Positions 50,965 through 59,507 of a stretch of DNA of 64,000 bases are shown piece by piece. The notes beneath the pieces were generated by a model. It was not told the origin of the DNA, ran no database searches, and saw only the letters and a program-made list of their open reading frames with translations. The DNA is from Bacteroidota bacterium (GTDB taxonomy: Bacteria > Bacteroidota > Bacteroidia > Flavobacteriales > Weeksellaceae): assembly GCA_023461035.1 (NCBI GenBank), contig JAEWOD010000012.1, positions 62,001-126,000 on the forward strand, given 5' to 3'. The position numbers and the translations under genes are program-made. Positions within the stretch are counted from its first letter, which is position 1; the number at the start of each line of letters is the position of its first letter.

Positions 50965-53900
50965 TCAGGAAATTAGGGATTCCGATTTTTCCAACAATAA
51001 AACACCCAGTTTCTCCATCGCTTTCTGCACCGATTTCACTTCCTCAAAACGAAGCATAAGGGAATTTTCATCTTCTTTGGATTTAGCTTGTTTTTCTTTG
51101 AAACTCGCCAATCTCGGATTTTGGTGAAGCGTGGAAATGATATTCTGAAATTTGGAAGACTGAAAATAATCTGACTGCGGCTTACTGATGAAATAAGCCA
51201 GCATCACGCCTTTTTTCAACACAATCCGCTCGAAACCAAGCTCTTTCGCCATCCATTTCAACTTCATGCTTTCCAGCAAATTGGAAACTTCTTTTGGATA
51301 TTCACCGAAGCGATCCACGATATTCGTTTCAAATTCCGATAGTTTTTCGTTGGATTCGATTCCTGCCAATTCGTTATAAAGCGCCAATCTCTCCTCTGCA
51401 TTATTCACATAATCGTCCGGAATCAGAATTTGCAAATCGGTATCGATCTGAATATCGGAAACATAGATTTTATCGTCCGGGTTTTGAGTATCAAACAAAT
51501 CTTTGAAATCGGTTTCTTTGAGTTCTTCTATGGCTTCGTTCAGGATTTTCTGATAAGTCTCAAATCCAATCTCCGAAATAAATCCCGATTGTTCCGCCCC
51601 CAACATATTTCCGGCTCCACGAATTTCCAAATCTTTCATCGCAATGTTGAATCCGGAACCCAAATCGGAGAATTGTTCGATAGCCTGCAAACGTTTTCTG
51701 GCTTCATTGGTCAAAGTCGAAACCGGCGGAGCGATCAGATAACAAAACGCTTTCCGGTTACTTCTCCCCACACGTCCACGCATTTGGTGCAGGTCTGCCA
51801 AACCGAAGTTTTGCGCATCTCCAATCAAAATTGTGTTAGCATTTGGAACATCCAAACCGTTTTCCACAATCGTCGTCGAAATCAACACATCAAACTTCCC
51901 TTCCATAAAATCCAAAATCACTTTTTCCAGATCATCACCTTTCATCTGACCGTGACCGGTCGCAATTTTCGCATCGGGCACCAACCGCTGAATCATTCCG
52001 GCAATTTCTTTCAGCGAATCAATGCGGTTATGAATAAAGAAAACCTGTCCGCCTCGTTGCAATTCGTAGAAAACCGCATCCCTGATTTGTTCTTCGTTAA
52101 ACCCTATTAATTGTGTATCAATTGGTTGTCTGTTTGGAGGCGGCGTTTTGATGATGGATAAATCACGGGCTGCCATGAGCGAAAACTGTAAAGTTCTCGG
52201 AATCGGAGTTGCCGTTAAAGTCAGCGTATCCACATTGGAACGTAGCGTTTTGAGTTTATCCTTCACGCCTACTCCGAATTTGTGTTCTTCATCAACAATC
52301 AATAACCCCAAATCTTTGTATTTCACATCTTTGTTAACCAATTGATGCGTGCCGATGATGATGTCAATTTTGCCTTCGGCTAATTTTTCAAGGATTTCTT
52401 TTTTCTGTTTTGCAGATTTAAAACGGTTAAGATAGGCGACCGTAACCGGCATATCTTTCAACCTTTCTGTAAAAGTTTTGAAATGCTGAAATGCCAAAAT
52501 GGTCGTCGGCACCAAAACAGCAGTTTGTTTTCCATCTGTTGCTGCTTTGAACGCTGCCCGAATCGCTACTTCCGTTTTTCCGAAACCGACATCGCCACAA
52601 ACCAACCGATCCATGGAACGTTCGCTTTCCATATCGGCTTTTACGTCGTTGGTTGCTTTGAGCTGGTCAGGCGTATCTTCATAGATGAAAGAAGCCTCCA
52701 GTTCGTTTTGCAAATAACTGTCCGGCGCAAACTGAAATCCTTTTTGGGCACGGCGTTTAGCGTATAATTTGATTAAGTCAAAAGCAATTTCTTTGACTTT
52801 TGTTTTGGTTTTATTCTTCAGATTTTTCCAAGCTGGAGATCCCAATTTATTGATTTTCGGTTCAGCTCCGTCTTTTCCGGTGAATTTGGCAATTTTATGA
52901 AGCGAATGAATACTTACATACAAAATGTCGTTATCTCGGTAAACCAATTTAATGACTTCCTGACTTACGCCCTGCACATTTTGTTTGACCAAACCCGCAA
53001 ATTTTCCAACTCCGTGATCTATATGCGTAACGAAATCCCCGATTTGCAGAGAAGTCAGTTCTTTTAGCGTAATGGCTTCTTTTTTGGCAAATGAATTTCG
53101 CAGGTTGAATTTATGGTAACGCTCAAAAATCTGATGATCTGTAAAACAGGTTATTTTTAAATCTTCATCTACAAATCCCTGATGAATTGCGCCGATAACC
53201 GGAACGAATTTTACTTCTTTTGCAATGTCTTCAAAAATGTCATGAAAGCGCTGCACCTGCTTTTCGCCCGAACAAAAAAGATAATTGGTAAATCCATCTT
53301 TTGTTTTTTGGTTCAATTCTTCTGCCAATAAATCAAATTGTTTATTGAACGAAGGTTGTGGTTTTTGGCTGATTTGTATTTGGACCGAATCGTCAAAATA
53401 AGGCGTCAAGGAAAATTCGATAACCGGAAATCTCTTCAGTCCCGATTTGAATTCGATTTCATCTAAAAACAATTCTTTTGGAGATGCATGTTTGAGTTCG
53501 CCTGAAAGACGCTGAAAGGCTTCGCCTGCCAGATTAAAGTTCCGATAAATCGCCGCCTGAACCAAATTCAGATTTTTGGCCATCACAATGGTTTTATCTG
53601 AAATATATTCCAAAAAACTCTCGCGCGAATCCGACGTGAATTTATTTTCCAGATTGGGAACGATGGTAAAACTTTTGACTTTTTCTACCGATAACTGGGT
53701 TTCGATGTCAAAGGAACGAATGCTTTCCACCTCATCCCCGAAAAGAGAAATGCGGAACGGATGCTCTTCAGAAAAGGAAAAAACATCTACGATTCCGCCG
53801 CGGATGGAAAATTCGCCCGGCTCGGAAACGAAATCGACCCGATGGAATTCGTAGGAAAATAAAACTTCGTTCAGAAAATCTATATCGAGCGAATCGCCTA

Positions 53901-54351
53901 CGGAAACTTTCAGTGTGTTTTTGCTCAAAACCTTTCGGGTAACGACTTTTTCAAATAATCCTTCGGAATAAGTAACCACGATTCTTGGTTTTTTGGCACC
54001 GTTCAAAGAGTTCAGAACTTCGGTTCTCAAAACTACATTGGCATTGTTGGTTTCTTCGATTTCATACGGCCGCCGATAGGAATCCGGCAGAAAGAGAACT
54101 TCGTCTTTTGAGAAAAGGGACTCGAGCTCATTCAGCACATAAGCCGCTTCTTCTTTGTCATCCAAAACCAGCAGAACCGGATTTCCGGAAGTTTGCATGA
54201 TTTGGGCTGTGAAAAAGGAAAGCGAAGAACCGGCCTGACCTTTTATATGAATTTTTGCCGCATGGTTTTTTTGAATTTGGGCAATGGAATTCTGTACGAA
54301 ACCAGAAGATTCGTATTTGTTCAGAACATCATGAATGGTTTTTGTTTCCAA
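50965..54351 (-). CDS. mfd: Transcription-repair coupling factor
   Basis: Mfd removes RNA polymerase stalled at DNA damage and recruits UvrA. The 1128-residue protein has a UvrB-like N-terminal region (FSIRGGIVDVFSF), the RNA-polymerase interaction domain (GDFVTHIDHGVGKFAGL), and a RecG-like motor with DRLVCGDVGFGKTEVAIRAAF (Walker A), DEEH, TLTATPIPRTLQ and QMRGRVGRSNRKAFCYL. The C-terminal TRCF domain is present. Length is normal for Bacteroidota. Confidence 0.97.
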   Translation of the reverse strand: METKTIHDVLNKYESSGFVQNSIAQIQKNHAAKIHIKGQAGSSLSFFTAQIMQTSGNPVLLVLDDKEEAAYVLNELESLFSKDEVLFLPDSYRRPYEIEETNNANVVLRTEVLNSLNGAKKPRIVVTYSEGLFEKVVTRKVLSKNTLKVSVGDSLDIDFLNEVLFSYEFHRVDFVSEPGEFSIRGGIVDVFSFSEEHPFRISLFGDEVESIRSFDIETQLSVEKVKSFTIVPNLENKFTSDSRESFLEYISDKTIVMAKNLNLVQAAIYRNFNLAGEAFQRLSGELKHASPKELFLDEIEFKSGLKRFPVIEFSLTPYFDDSVQIQISQKPQPSFNKQFDLLAEELNQKTKDGFTNYLFCSGEKQVQRFHDIFEDIAKEVKFVPVIGAIHQGFVDEDLKITCFTDHQIFERYHKFNLRNSFAKKEAITLKELTSLQIGDFVTHIDHGVGKFAGLVKQNVQGVSQEVIKLVYRDNDILYVSIHSLHKIAKFTGKDGAEPKINKLGSPAWKNLKNKTKTKVKEIAFDLIKLYAKRRAQKGFQFAPDSYLQNELEASFIYEDTPDQLKATNDVKADMESERSMDRLVCGDVGFGKTEVAIRAAFKAATDGKQTAVLVPTTILAFQHFKTFTERLKDMPVTVAYLNRFKSAKQKKEILEKLAEGKIDIIIGTHQLVNKDVKYKDLGLLIVDEEHKFGVGVKDKLKTLRSNVDTLTLTATPIPRTLQFSLMAARDLSIIKTPPPNRQPIDTQLIGFNEEQIRDAVFYELQRGGQVFFIHNRIDSLKEIAGMIQRLVPDAKIATGHGQMKGDDLEKVILDFMEGKFDVLISTTIVENGLDVPNANTILIGDAQNFGLADLHQMRGRVGRSNRKAFCYLIAPPVSTLTNEARKRLQAIEQFSDLGSGFNIAMKDLEIRGAGNMLGAEQSGFISEIGFETYQKILNEAIEELKETDFKDLFDTQNPDDKIYVSDIQIDTDLQILIPDDYVNNAEERLALYNELAGIESNEKLSEFETNIVDRFGEYPKEVSNLLESMKLKWMAKELGFERIVLKKGVMLAYFISKPQSDYFQSSKFQNIISTLHQNPRLASFKEKQAKSKEDENSLMLRFEEVKSVQKAMEKLGVLLLEKSESLIS

Positions 54352-54442
54352 AACTTGGGCAAAGGTAAGTTTTTTGCTGGAAGATGGATGCTGAAAGATG
54401 GAGGTTTTTAGCAGGGAGTTAAATATTTAGAATTTGATAAAA

Positions 54443-54859
54443 TCATTTCCGCTCAAACTCGATAGAACCTCCTATGGAATGCGGCTGGACTTCATCTTCA
54501 TCATACGGGAAAGTCGGGAGCTTAACTTCTTTTATGAGAATAGTAGAATCGGAAGTTATTTTTTCCAATTTCAAATTGACATAGGCTTGTGTCGTTTTCA
54601 GAGGCATCTCTCTGGAAATACGGATCATTTTCACGTCTATTTTCTGTTCGCCGCTATCGGTCAGTTCGTTGTCGATGTTCAGGTTTTTGGTCACCATTTG
54701 GTAAGATTTTCCGTCCATGACCATTTCTTCGTTCACCATCACTTGGAAATGACATCCTTTTGCCACAATAGAAAGTTCGTATTTTTCTTCCGAGTCGGAA
54801 TTTTTTACAAATGAGAGGATAAAAAATCCGGTGATCAACAACATTAAAAACCTTTGCAT
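54443..54859 (-). CDS. Hypothetical secreted protein
   Basis: I start at MQRFLMLLITGFFILSFV (54859), a plausible signal or anchor; the ATG ten codons upstream is less likely. The 138-residue protein reads like one small beta-sandwich (YELSIVAKGCHFQVMVNEEMVMDGKSY, IRISREMPLKTTQAYVNLKLEKIT). I do not recognise the family. It is 91 bp upstream of mfd on the same strand. Confidence 0.65.
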   Translation of the reverse strand: MQRFLMLLITGFFILSFVKNSDSEEKYELSIVAKGCHFQVMVNEEMVMDGKSYQMVTKNLNIDNELTDSGEQKIDVKMIRISREMPLKTTQAYVNLKLEKITSDSTILIKEVKLPTFPYDEDEVQPHSIGGSIEFERK

Positions 54860-54963
54860 ATCAAAAACTGTTTTATTCTCTAAACTCAACGGGCGAAATT
54901 AGAAAATAGTTTGTGAAATAGCTTTTTAGAATTCTAAAAGGTTTGTTAAAATAACGAAGATTG

Positions 54964-55788
54964 CTAACCGATTTTTACCGAGGTCATAGACAAAGACCCT
55001 GCAACACAATGATTATTAAACACTTCCACTTCCTCTCTCTGATCTTGAAGACCCAAACTATACATCAATGGATAATAGTGATCCGGTGTAGGAATTGCCA
55101 GTTTTCCGGATTCTCCCAATTCTGAAATATTAAATAATTTGGAATGTTCTTTCTTCTCAATGATGTCCACAAATTTTGAGTTCATCTCTTCCGCCCAATC
55201 ATATCCAATATTTTTGTCAATATTTTTCCAATCAACCATCCGAAGATTGTGCACCATATTTCCACTTCCGATGATTAAAACTCCTTTTTGACGCAGTTTG
55301 GCTAATTGTTGCGCTAAATTATAATGATATTGCGCCGGTTTGAAATAATCAATGCTTAACTGCAAAACGGGAATATCGGCATCGGGAAACATATGTCGAA
55401 CGACTGTCCAGGCACCGTGATCCAATCCCCATTCGTGATCCAACCCAACTTCTACGGTACGGATTTCTTTTTGAATTTGCTCTGCCAATTCGGGGCTGCC
55501 CGGAGCAGGATACTGCACATCAAATAATTCCTGTGGAAATCCGCCAAAATCATGAATCGTTTTAGGAAAATCCATCGCCGTAACATGGGTGCCTTTAGTC
55601 AACCAATGCGCCGAAACAACCAAAACAGCACTTGGTAAATCCATGGATTTTGCCACATTTGCCCATGCTTGGGAGAACTCATTATCAAGAATTCCGTTCA
55701 TGGGTGAACCATGGCCTATGAAAAGAGCGGGCATTTTCTCGTCACGTTCCTTGAAACCCTGAAGTAAATTTTTAGAAACTGTATTCAT
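54964..55788 (-). CDS. ygiD: Extradiol ring-cleavage dioxygenase, YgiD/DODA type
   Basis: The 274-residue protein (from MNTVSKN at 55788) belongs to the LigB-like class III dioxygenases, here the 4,5-DOPA dioxygenase group: MPALFIGHGSPMNGI, VLVVSAHWLTKGTHVTAM, LDHEWGLDHGAWTVVRHMFPDADIPV and IIGSGNMVHNLRM supply the metal histidines. The bacterial substrate is uncertain. Confidence 0.88.
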   Translation of the reverse strand: MNTVSKNLLQGFKERDEKMPALFIGHGSPMNGILDNEFSQAWANVAKSMDLPSAVLVVSAHWLTKGTHVTAMDFPKTIHDFGGFPQELFDVQYPAPGSPELAEQIQKEIRTVEVGLDHEWGLDHGAWTVVRHMFPDADIPVLQLSIDYFKPAQYHYNLAQQLAKLRQKGVLIIGSGNMVHNLRMVDWKNIDKNIGYDWAEEMNSKFVDIIEKKEHSKLFNISELGESGKLAIPTPDHYYPLMYSLGLQDQREEVEVFNNHCVAGSLSMTSVKIG

Positions 55789-55884
55789 CTTAAAAAGAAT
55801 TAGGTACAAATTTCCTGAATTTTTTTACTTTAGTCATTACCATAGGTTAGGATTTCAATTTAGTATTCATTTAAAAAATCAGCT

Positions 55885-56595
55885 ATGAAAAATTTAGTAT
55901 TTCTGTTCTTCTTCATTTTTTCATTTCATTATGCCCAAAGCACTAAAAACCTTTTGATTTTTACCAAAACAGCAGGTTTCCGTCATGAATGCATCGAAAA
56001 AGGAGTAGAAAGTATTTCAGAAATTCTTCAAACAAATGGCATTCGTTTTTATCACACAGAAGACAGCAGATTCTTTATTGCAGATTCTTTGAAACAATTT
56101 GATGGCGTTCTATTTCTCAACACCACAGGAGATATTTTAAATGAAGAACAGCAACAAGCACTTGAAACATTTTTCAAATCGGGAAAGGGGTTTATAGGCA
56201 TTCATTCTGCTACAGATACAGAATATGATTGGCCTTGGTATGGTAAACTCATAGGTGGCTATTTTAAAAGCCACCCAAAAATTCAGAAGGCTCAATTGGA
56301 GATAAAAGCCCCTACTCATATTTCCACCCGCCATTTGGAAAAAAGGTGGCTTCATGAAGATGAATGGTATAATTTTAAACAACTTCATCCTAATATACAA
56401 ATTTTGATGTATGTGGACGAATCCAGTTATCAGGGTGGCGAAATGGGAGATAATCATCCTGTTTCTTGGTACAGGGAATTTGAAGGAGGTCGTATGTTCT
56501 ATACCGCATTGGGGCATACTTTGGAATCCTATGATGATGTCAATTTCAGAAAACATATTTTAGGAGGTATTTTATATGTTTTGAAATTGGATTAA
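55885..56595 (+). CDS. ThuA domain protein, secreted
   Basis: The 236-residue protein has a signal peptide (cleavage near FHYAQS) and a ThuA-like glutamine-amidotransferase fold: LLIFTKTAGFRHECIEKGVE, FDGVLFLNTTGDILNEEQQQALE, GKGFIGIHSATDTEYDWPWYGKLIGGYF and HPVSWYREFEGGRMFYTALGH. These blocks are highly typical. ThuA proteins are linked to sugar metabolism but this one stands alone. Confidence 0.9.
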   Translation: MKNLVFLFFFIFSFHYAQSTKNLLIFTKTAGFRHECIEKGVESISEILQTNGIRFYHTEDSRFFIADSLKQFDGVLFLNTTGDILNEEQQQALETFFKSGKGFIGIHSATDTEYDWPWYGKLIGGYFKSHPKIQKAQLEIKAPTHISTRHLEKRWLHEDEWYNFKQLHPNIQILMYVDESSYQGGEMGDNHPVSWYREFEGGRMFYTALGHTLESYDDVNFRKHILGGILYVLKLD

Positions 56596-56657
56596 AGTTC
56601 AACCAACCTTTTTTTATAATCCGGCATCTAATTTATTAAACACTTAAAATTAGAAAT

Positions 56658-57377
56658 ATGTCAGACGCTATAAAAATCAAACCATGTAATGTAGGTTGGG
56701 ATCAAATGACTCCGGAAGAAAAAGGAAGACACTGTTCGCTTTGTTCTAAAACGGTAGTGGATTTCACCCAAATGAAAAAAGAAGAAATCCAATGGGAACT
56801 AAAAAATTATTTTGCAAAAGGACAAAGCGTTTGTGGTCATTTTCTGGCAAAAGATGTGGATGAAATTGTCGTGGAAGTTCCGGTTCAATTATTTTCCAAA
56901 CGAATGAATTTTCATAAACAATTTGCATTGGCACTCTTGGTTGTGATGGGGACTTCTCTTTTGAGCTGTACCAATAATCAAGGGGAAAAAGAACGACTCA
57001 GTGAAGTTGTGATTACAGAAAATGTACGAGGAATCGATACGCTTTCTACTCCTGCTGATTCTTCAAACATAGAAATAGATTTACCCGAAAAAAATGGCAA
57101 AATCATTCCGATAATGGAAGGAGAAATTTCGGTTCCACCCGTTACCTCAATTCCAAATGAACCTCTTTCCGGCATTCCTATTCCACCTGAAGATGTTGTG
57201 AAAGGCGATGTGTCCATCATCAGACCTAAGGTTGTAGGCGAACCTGCTGTAATAAAGGATTCGATTCCTATCAAAGAAAATTGCATCCTTCCGGAAGAAT
57301 CAGATAGTTTACTCAACGATGTGCCGAAAATTATGGGGAAAATTGCTGTTCCGACGCTGGAAAAAAACTCAAAATAG
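56658..57377 (+). CDS. Cys-rich N-terminal domain protein with one membrane helix
   Basis: The 239-residue protein has a small Cys-rich N-terminus (IKPCNVGWDQMTPEEKGRHCSLCSKTVVDFTQM, with another Cys/His pair at SVCGHF), a motif seen at the start of many Bacteroidota membrane proteins. A helix follows at about 88-105 (FALALLVVMGTSLLSC), then a Pro-, Ile- and Glu-rich extracellular tail of low complexity. The function is unknown; the N-terminus may bind a metal. Confidence 0.75.
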   Translation: MSDAIKIKPCNVGWDQMTPEEKGRHCSLCSKTVVDFTQMKKEEIQWELKNYFAKGQSVCGHFLAKDVDEIVVEVPVQLFSKRMNFHKQFALALLVVMGTSLLSCTNNQGEKERLSEVVITENVRGIDTLSTPADSSNIEIDLPEKNGKIIPIMEGEISVPPVTSIPNEPLSGIPIPPEDVVKGDVSIIRPKVVGEPAVIKDSIPIKENCILPEESDSLLNDVPKIMGKIAVPTLEKNSK

Positions 57378-57528
57378 TGGAGCTGGCGGTTCTCCTTGGA
57401 TGAACTTGAATGAAGCGAAATGAATCCGAATGAGATATTAAAAGCTTATTAATCATCGAATTAACCTCTCATTTGAAAAATAGAATATTAAGAACCAAAC
57501 ACTTAGAAATGGTACGATTTTCACCAAT
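57378..57528. other. Intergenic region at the presumed mobile element border
   Basis: No gene is seen. The true left end of the element may lie here or slightly further right, but without the other end no attachment repeat can be defined. Confidence 0.3.
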
Positions 57529-57546
57529 GTGGGGAACAGGTGGGGA
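57529..57546 (+). promoter_or_regulatory. Twin GTGGGGA motif upstream of the integrase
   Basis: GTGGGGA occurs at 57529-57535 and 57540-57546, an 11-bp period, 21 bp upstream of the promoter of the integrase leader. It may be a recombinase or regulator binding site or part of the attachment site. Confidence 0.4.
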
Positions 57547-57566
57547 TTAAAAAAGTGCTTAAAAGT

Positions 57567-57597
57567 TTGGAAATGTCATAAAATTGTCGTATATTTG
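57567..57597 (+). promoter_or_regulatory. Promoter of the integrase transcript
   Basis: TTG (57567-57569), a 20-nt spacer and TATATTTG (57590-57597) fit the Bacteroidota consensus. The integrase ATG is about 265 bp downstream, so the leader is long. Confidence 0.65.
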
Positions 57598-57601
57598 CAG
57601 A

Positions 57602-57820
57602 GCAAAATCTCTTAAGACGGAGGTTTTGCATTTTTATTTATTGAAATTCTGAATCTATAGAGCTTCATCCTGACTTATTCAGGTGAGCACCAACCTGCGA
57701 GACCCAACTCGTAAGGTGGTTCAATGATTCGGCAATCTATGCAAGGCTCAAAAGCTAAACAAAGGTGCAGGTTCCTGCCTGTATGACATTCGTGTATAGT
57801 TTAGATTATACTCCTTGCTT
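57602..57820 (+). ncRNA. Structured 5' leader of the integrase mRNA
   Basis: The leader begins with GCAAAATCTC-N8-GAGGTTTTGC (57602-57629), a 10-bp stem followed by ATTTTTATTTATT, which could act as an early terminator. Further hairpins: CCTGA-cttat-TCAGG, a CGAG/CTCG stem closed by ACC/GGT segments at about 57687-57722, and GCAGG-tt-CCTGC near 57767-57778. The region has no long frame. It looks like a regulatory RNA, but I cannot match it to a known class. Confidence 0.5.
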
Positions 57821-57866
57821 TCAATGAACAATTTGAAAAAAGGATGTTAAATCTTAATCTATAGTT

Positions 57867-59177
57867 ATGAAAGTAAAATTCATTTTGAAAAATCCTAAAG
57901 AGGGTAAAAATACCATTCACATGAGAGTGAGAGTTGGGCGGGCTATTGACTTATCAATTGCAACTAAGGAAAGTGCGTGTCTTGAAGACTGGGATGAGAG
58001 AAACCAGTGTTTGTATGAAGAGTACACAGAGTCCAAAAAGGGCAAGGAAATCATAAAAAGAGATGCCGAAACAAAACAAAAAATTCTCGAAAACAAGGAA
58101 GTAAACTACAGATTGTTTGAGCTGAAAAAGATAGTTGAGTCAGCTTATAAGTCAACTTCTGAAAGAATTGATAAAGACTGGTTAACAAATTTGATTTACC
58201 CTGAACCAGATGAGTCTGATGAGGCAAACGTCTCCTTTACTGACTATTGCAGTAAATTTATTGAAGCAAGGGGCAAGAGCATTAGCAAAGCCTATGTTTC
58301 AAAAATAAACAGCATTAAGGCAATTGTTGAAAGGTACACCGAACATCGCAGGTTGAAGCAATTGAATTTAACCGACATAGACAATGACTTCAAGAATGAT
58401 TTTGAAAAGTACTGCTTAGAAATAGAGAAATACTCTGTTAATTATTTTGAACGGAATTTCAAGTTCATTAAAACAATCCTGTTCCATGCACAACAGAATG
58501 GGCATCAGATATTTCATGGGTTAAACAGGATAAAATGCCGTACAGTAAAGTCAATGTTTGTGATTTTAACTCCTGATGAATTGGAATTGATTGAAAATGA
58601 AACATTCTCAGATGAACATCTTAAGACTGCAAGAGATTGGTTACTGATTTCATGTCACAGCGGTCAACGTGTTTCAGATTTCATGAGATTTGATACAAGC
58701 ATGATAACAGAAAGGGTGGTTAAAGGAGAGTTGAAGTATTTTATTGAATTTGTTCAAGTAAAAACTAAAAAGCAGATGGTTCTCCCACTTCATAACAAAA
58801 TAGTAGAAATTCTAAAAAAAAGGAATTGGTCATTTCCCAGAAAAATGTCAGAAGCAAGGTATAATGAGCATATTAAAAAGGTTTGTGAACAGGCAGGAAT
58901 TAATGATATGGTAGAAGGAAGCCTATCAATTAAAGAAAAATCTGAATTCATCAAACATAGAAAGAAGAATAACCGAAGAAAGGTGCATGGAACTTATCCA
59001 AAACACCTGTTAGTGAGTTCCCATATTGGTAGAAGAAGCTTTGCTTCCAACAATTTTGGTACAATACCAACTACACTCTTGATGGTGGCTACAGGGCATT
59101 CAAGCCCAAATATGTTGATGAAGTATATTGGGAAGATTGACGAAGTACAATCCATGATGTTAGCCGAATATTTTTAA
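57867..59177 (+). CDS. Tyrosine recombinase (integrase) of a mobile element
   Basis: The 436-residue protein has an Arm-type N-terminus (MKVKFILKNPKEGKNTIHMRV), a SAM-like core-binding domain (about 122-215) and the catalytic domain with R268 (CHSGQRVSDF), H386 and R389 (SSHIGRRSF), H411 (TGHSS) and the nucleophile Y420 (MLMKYIG). The H-to-Y distance of nine is normal. This is the family used by integrative elements of Bacteroidota. It is followed by a helix-turn-helix gene and the polymerase-like gene on the same strand. Confidence 0.95.
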   Translation: MKVKFILKNPKEGKNTIHMRVRVGRAIDLSIATKESACLEDWDERNQCLYEEYTESKKGKEIIKRDAETKQKILENKEVNYRLFELKKIVESAYKSTSERIDKDWLTNLIYPEPDESDEANVSFTDYCSKFIEARGKSISKAYVSKINSIKAIVERYTEHRRLKQLNLTDIDNDFKNDFEKYCLEIEKYSVNYFERNFKFIKTILFHAQQNGHQIFHGLNRIKCRTVKSMFVILTPDELELIENETFSDEHLKTARDWLLISCHSGQRVSDFMRFDTSMITERVVKGELKYFIEFVQVKTKKQMVLPLHNKIVEILKKRNWSFPRKMSEARYNEHIKKVCEQAGINDMVEGSLSIKEKSEFIKHRKKNNRRKVHGTYPKHLLVSSHIGRRSFASNNFGTIPTTLLMVATGHSSPNMLMKYIGKIDEVQSMMLAEYF

Positions 59178-59204
59178 ACAAACAATAATTTAAGGAGAAG
59201 AAAT

Positions 59205-59507
59205 ATGAGTGAAATTATTTTAACAAGCCAAGATAATCTCAGAGAGATTATGGCACAGGTAGTAGAGGAAAAATTGATTGTTTTTAAACATTGGTTTGAA
59301 TCTCAAAAGATTAATGATGAGAGACCATTGACCAGAAAGGAAGCGATGAAGTATTTAAGCTTACCAAAATCTACTTTTTGTAGGTATTTATCTAAAGGTT
59401 ATATACCATATTATGAATTTGGGGATAGGGATTATTACAGACGTAATGAACTTGATGAAGCAATGATACCATTTAACAAACGTACAATTCAAAAATTAGT
59501 CTCGTGA
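59205..59507 (+). CDS. Helix-turn-helix (excisionase-like) protein
   Basis: The 100-residue protein has a MerR-like winged helix in its C-terminal half: LTRKEAMKYLSLPKSTFCRYLSKGYIPYYEFGDRDYYRRNELDEAM. Small proteins of this type next to an integrase act as excisionases or regulators of transfer. Its stop overlaps the ATG of the polymerase-like gene (GTGAAAAG region; overlap 4 bp at 59504-59507). Confidence 0.8.
   Translation: MSEIILTSQDNLREIMAQVVEEKLIVFKHWFESQKINDERPLTRKEAMKYLSLPKSTFCRYLSKGYIPYYEFGDRDYYRRNELDEAMIPFNKRTIQKLVS

Noticed and set aside
57602..57820. tmRNA, hammerhead or tRNA in the integrase leader
   Set aside because: None of the conserved cores of these RNAs is visible.
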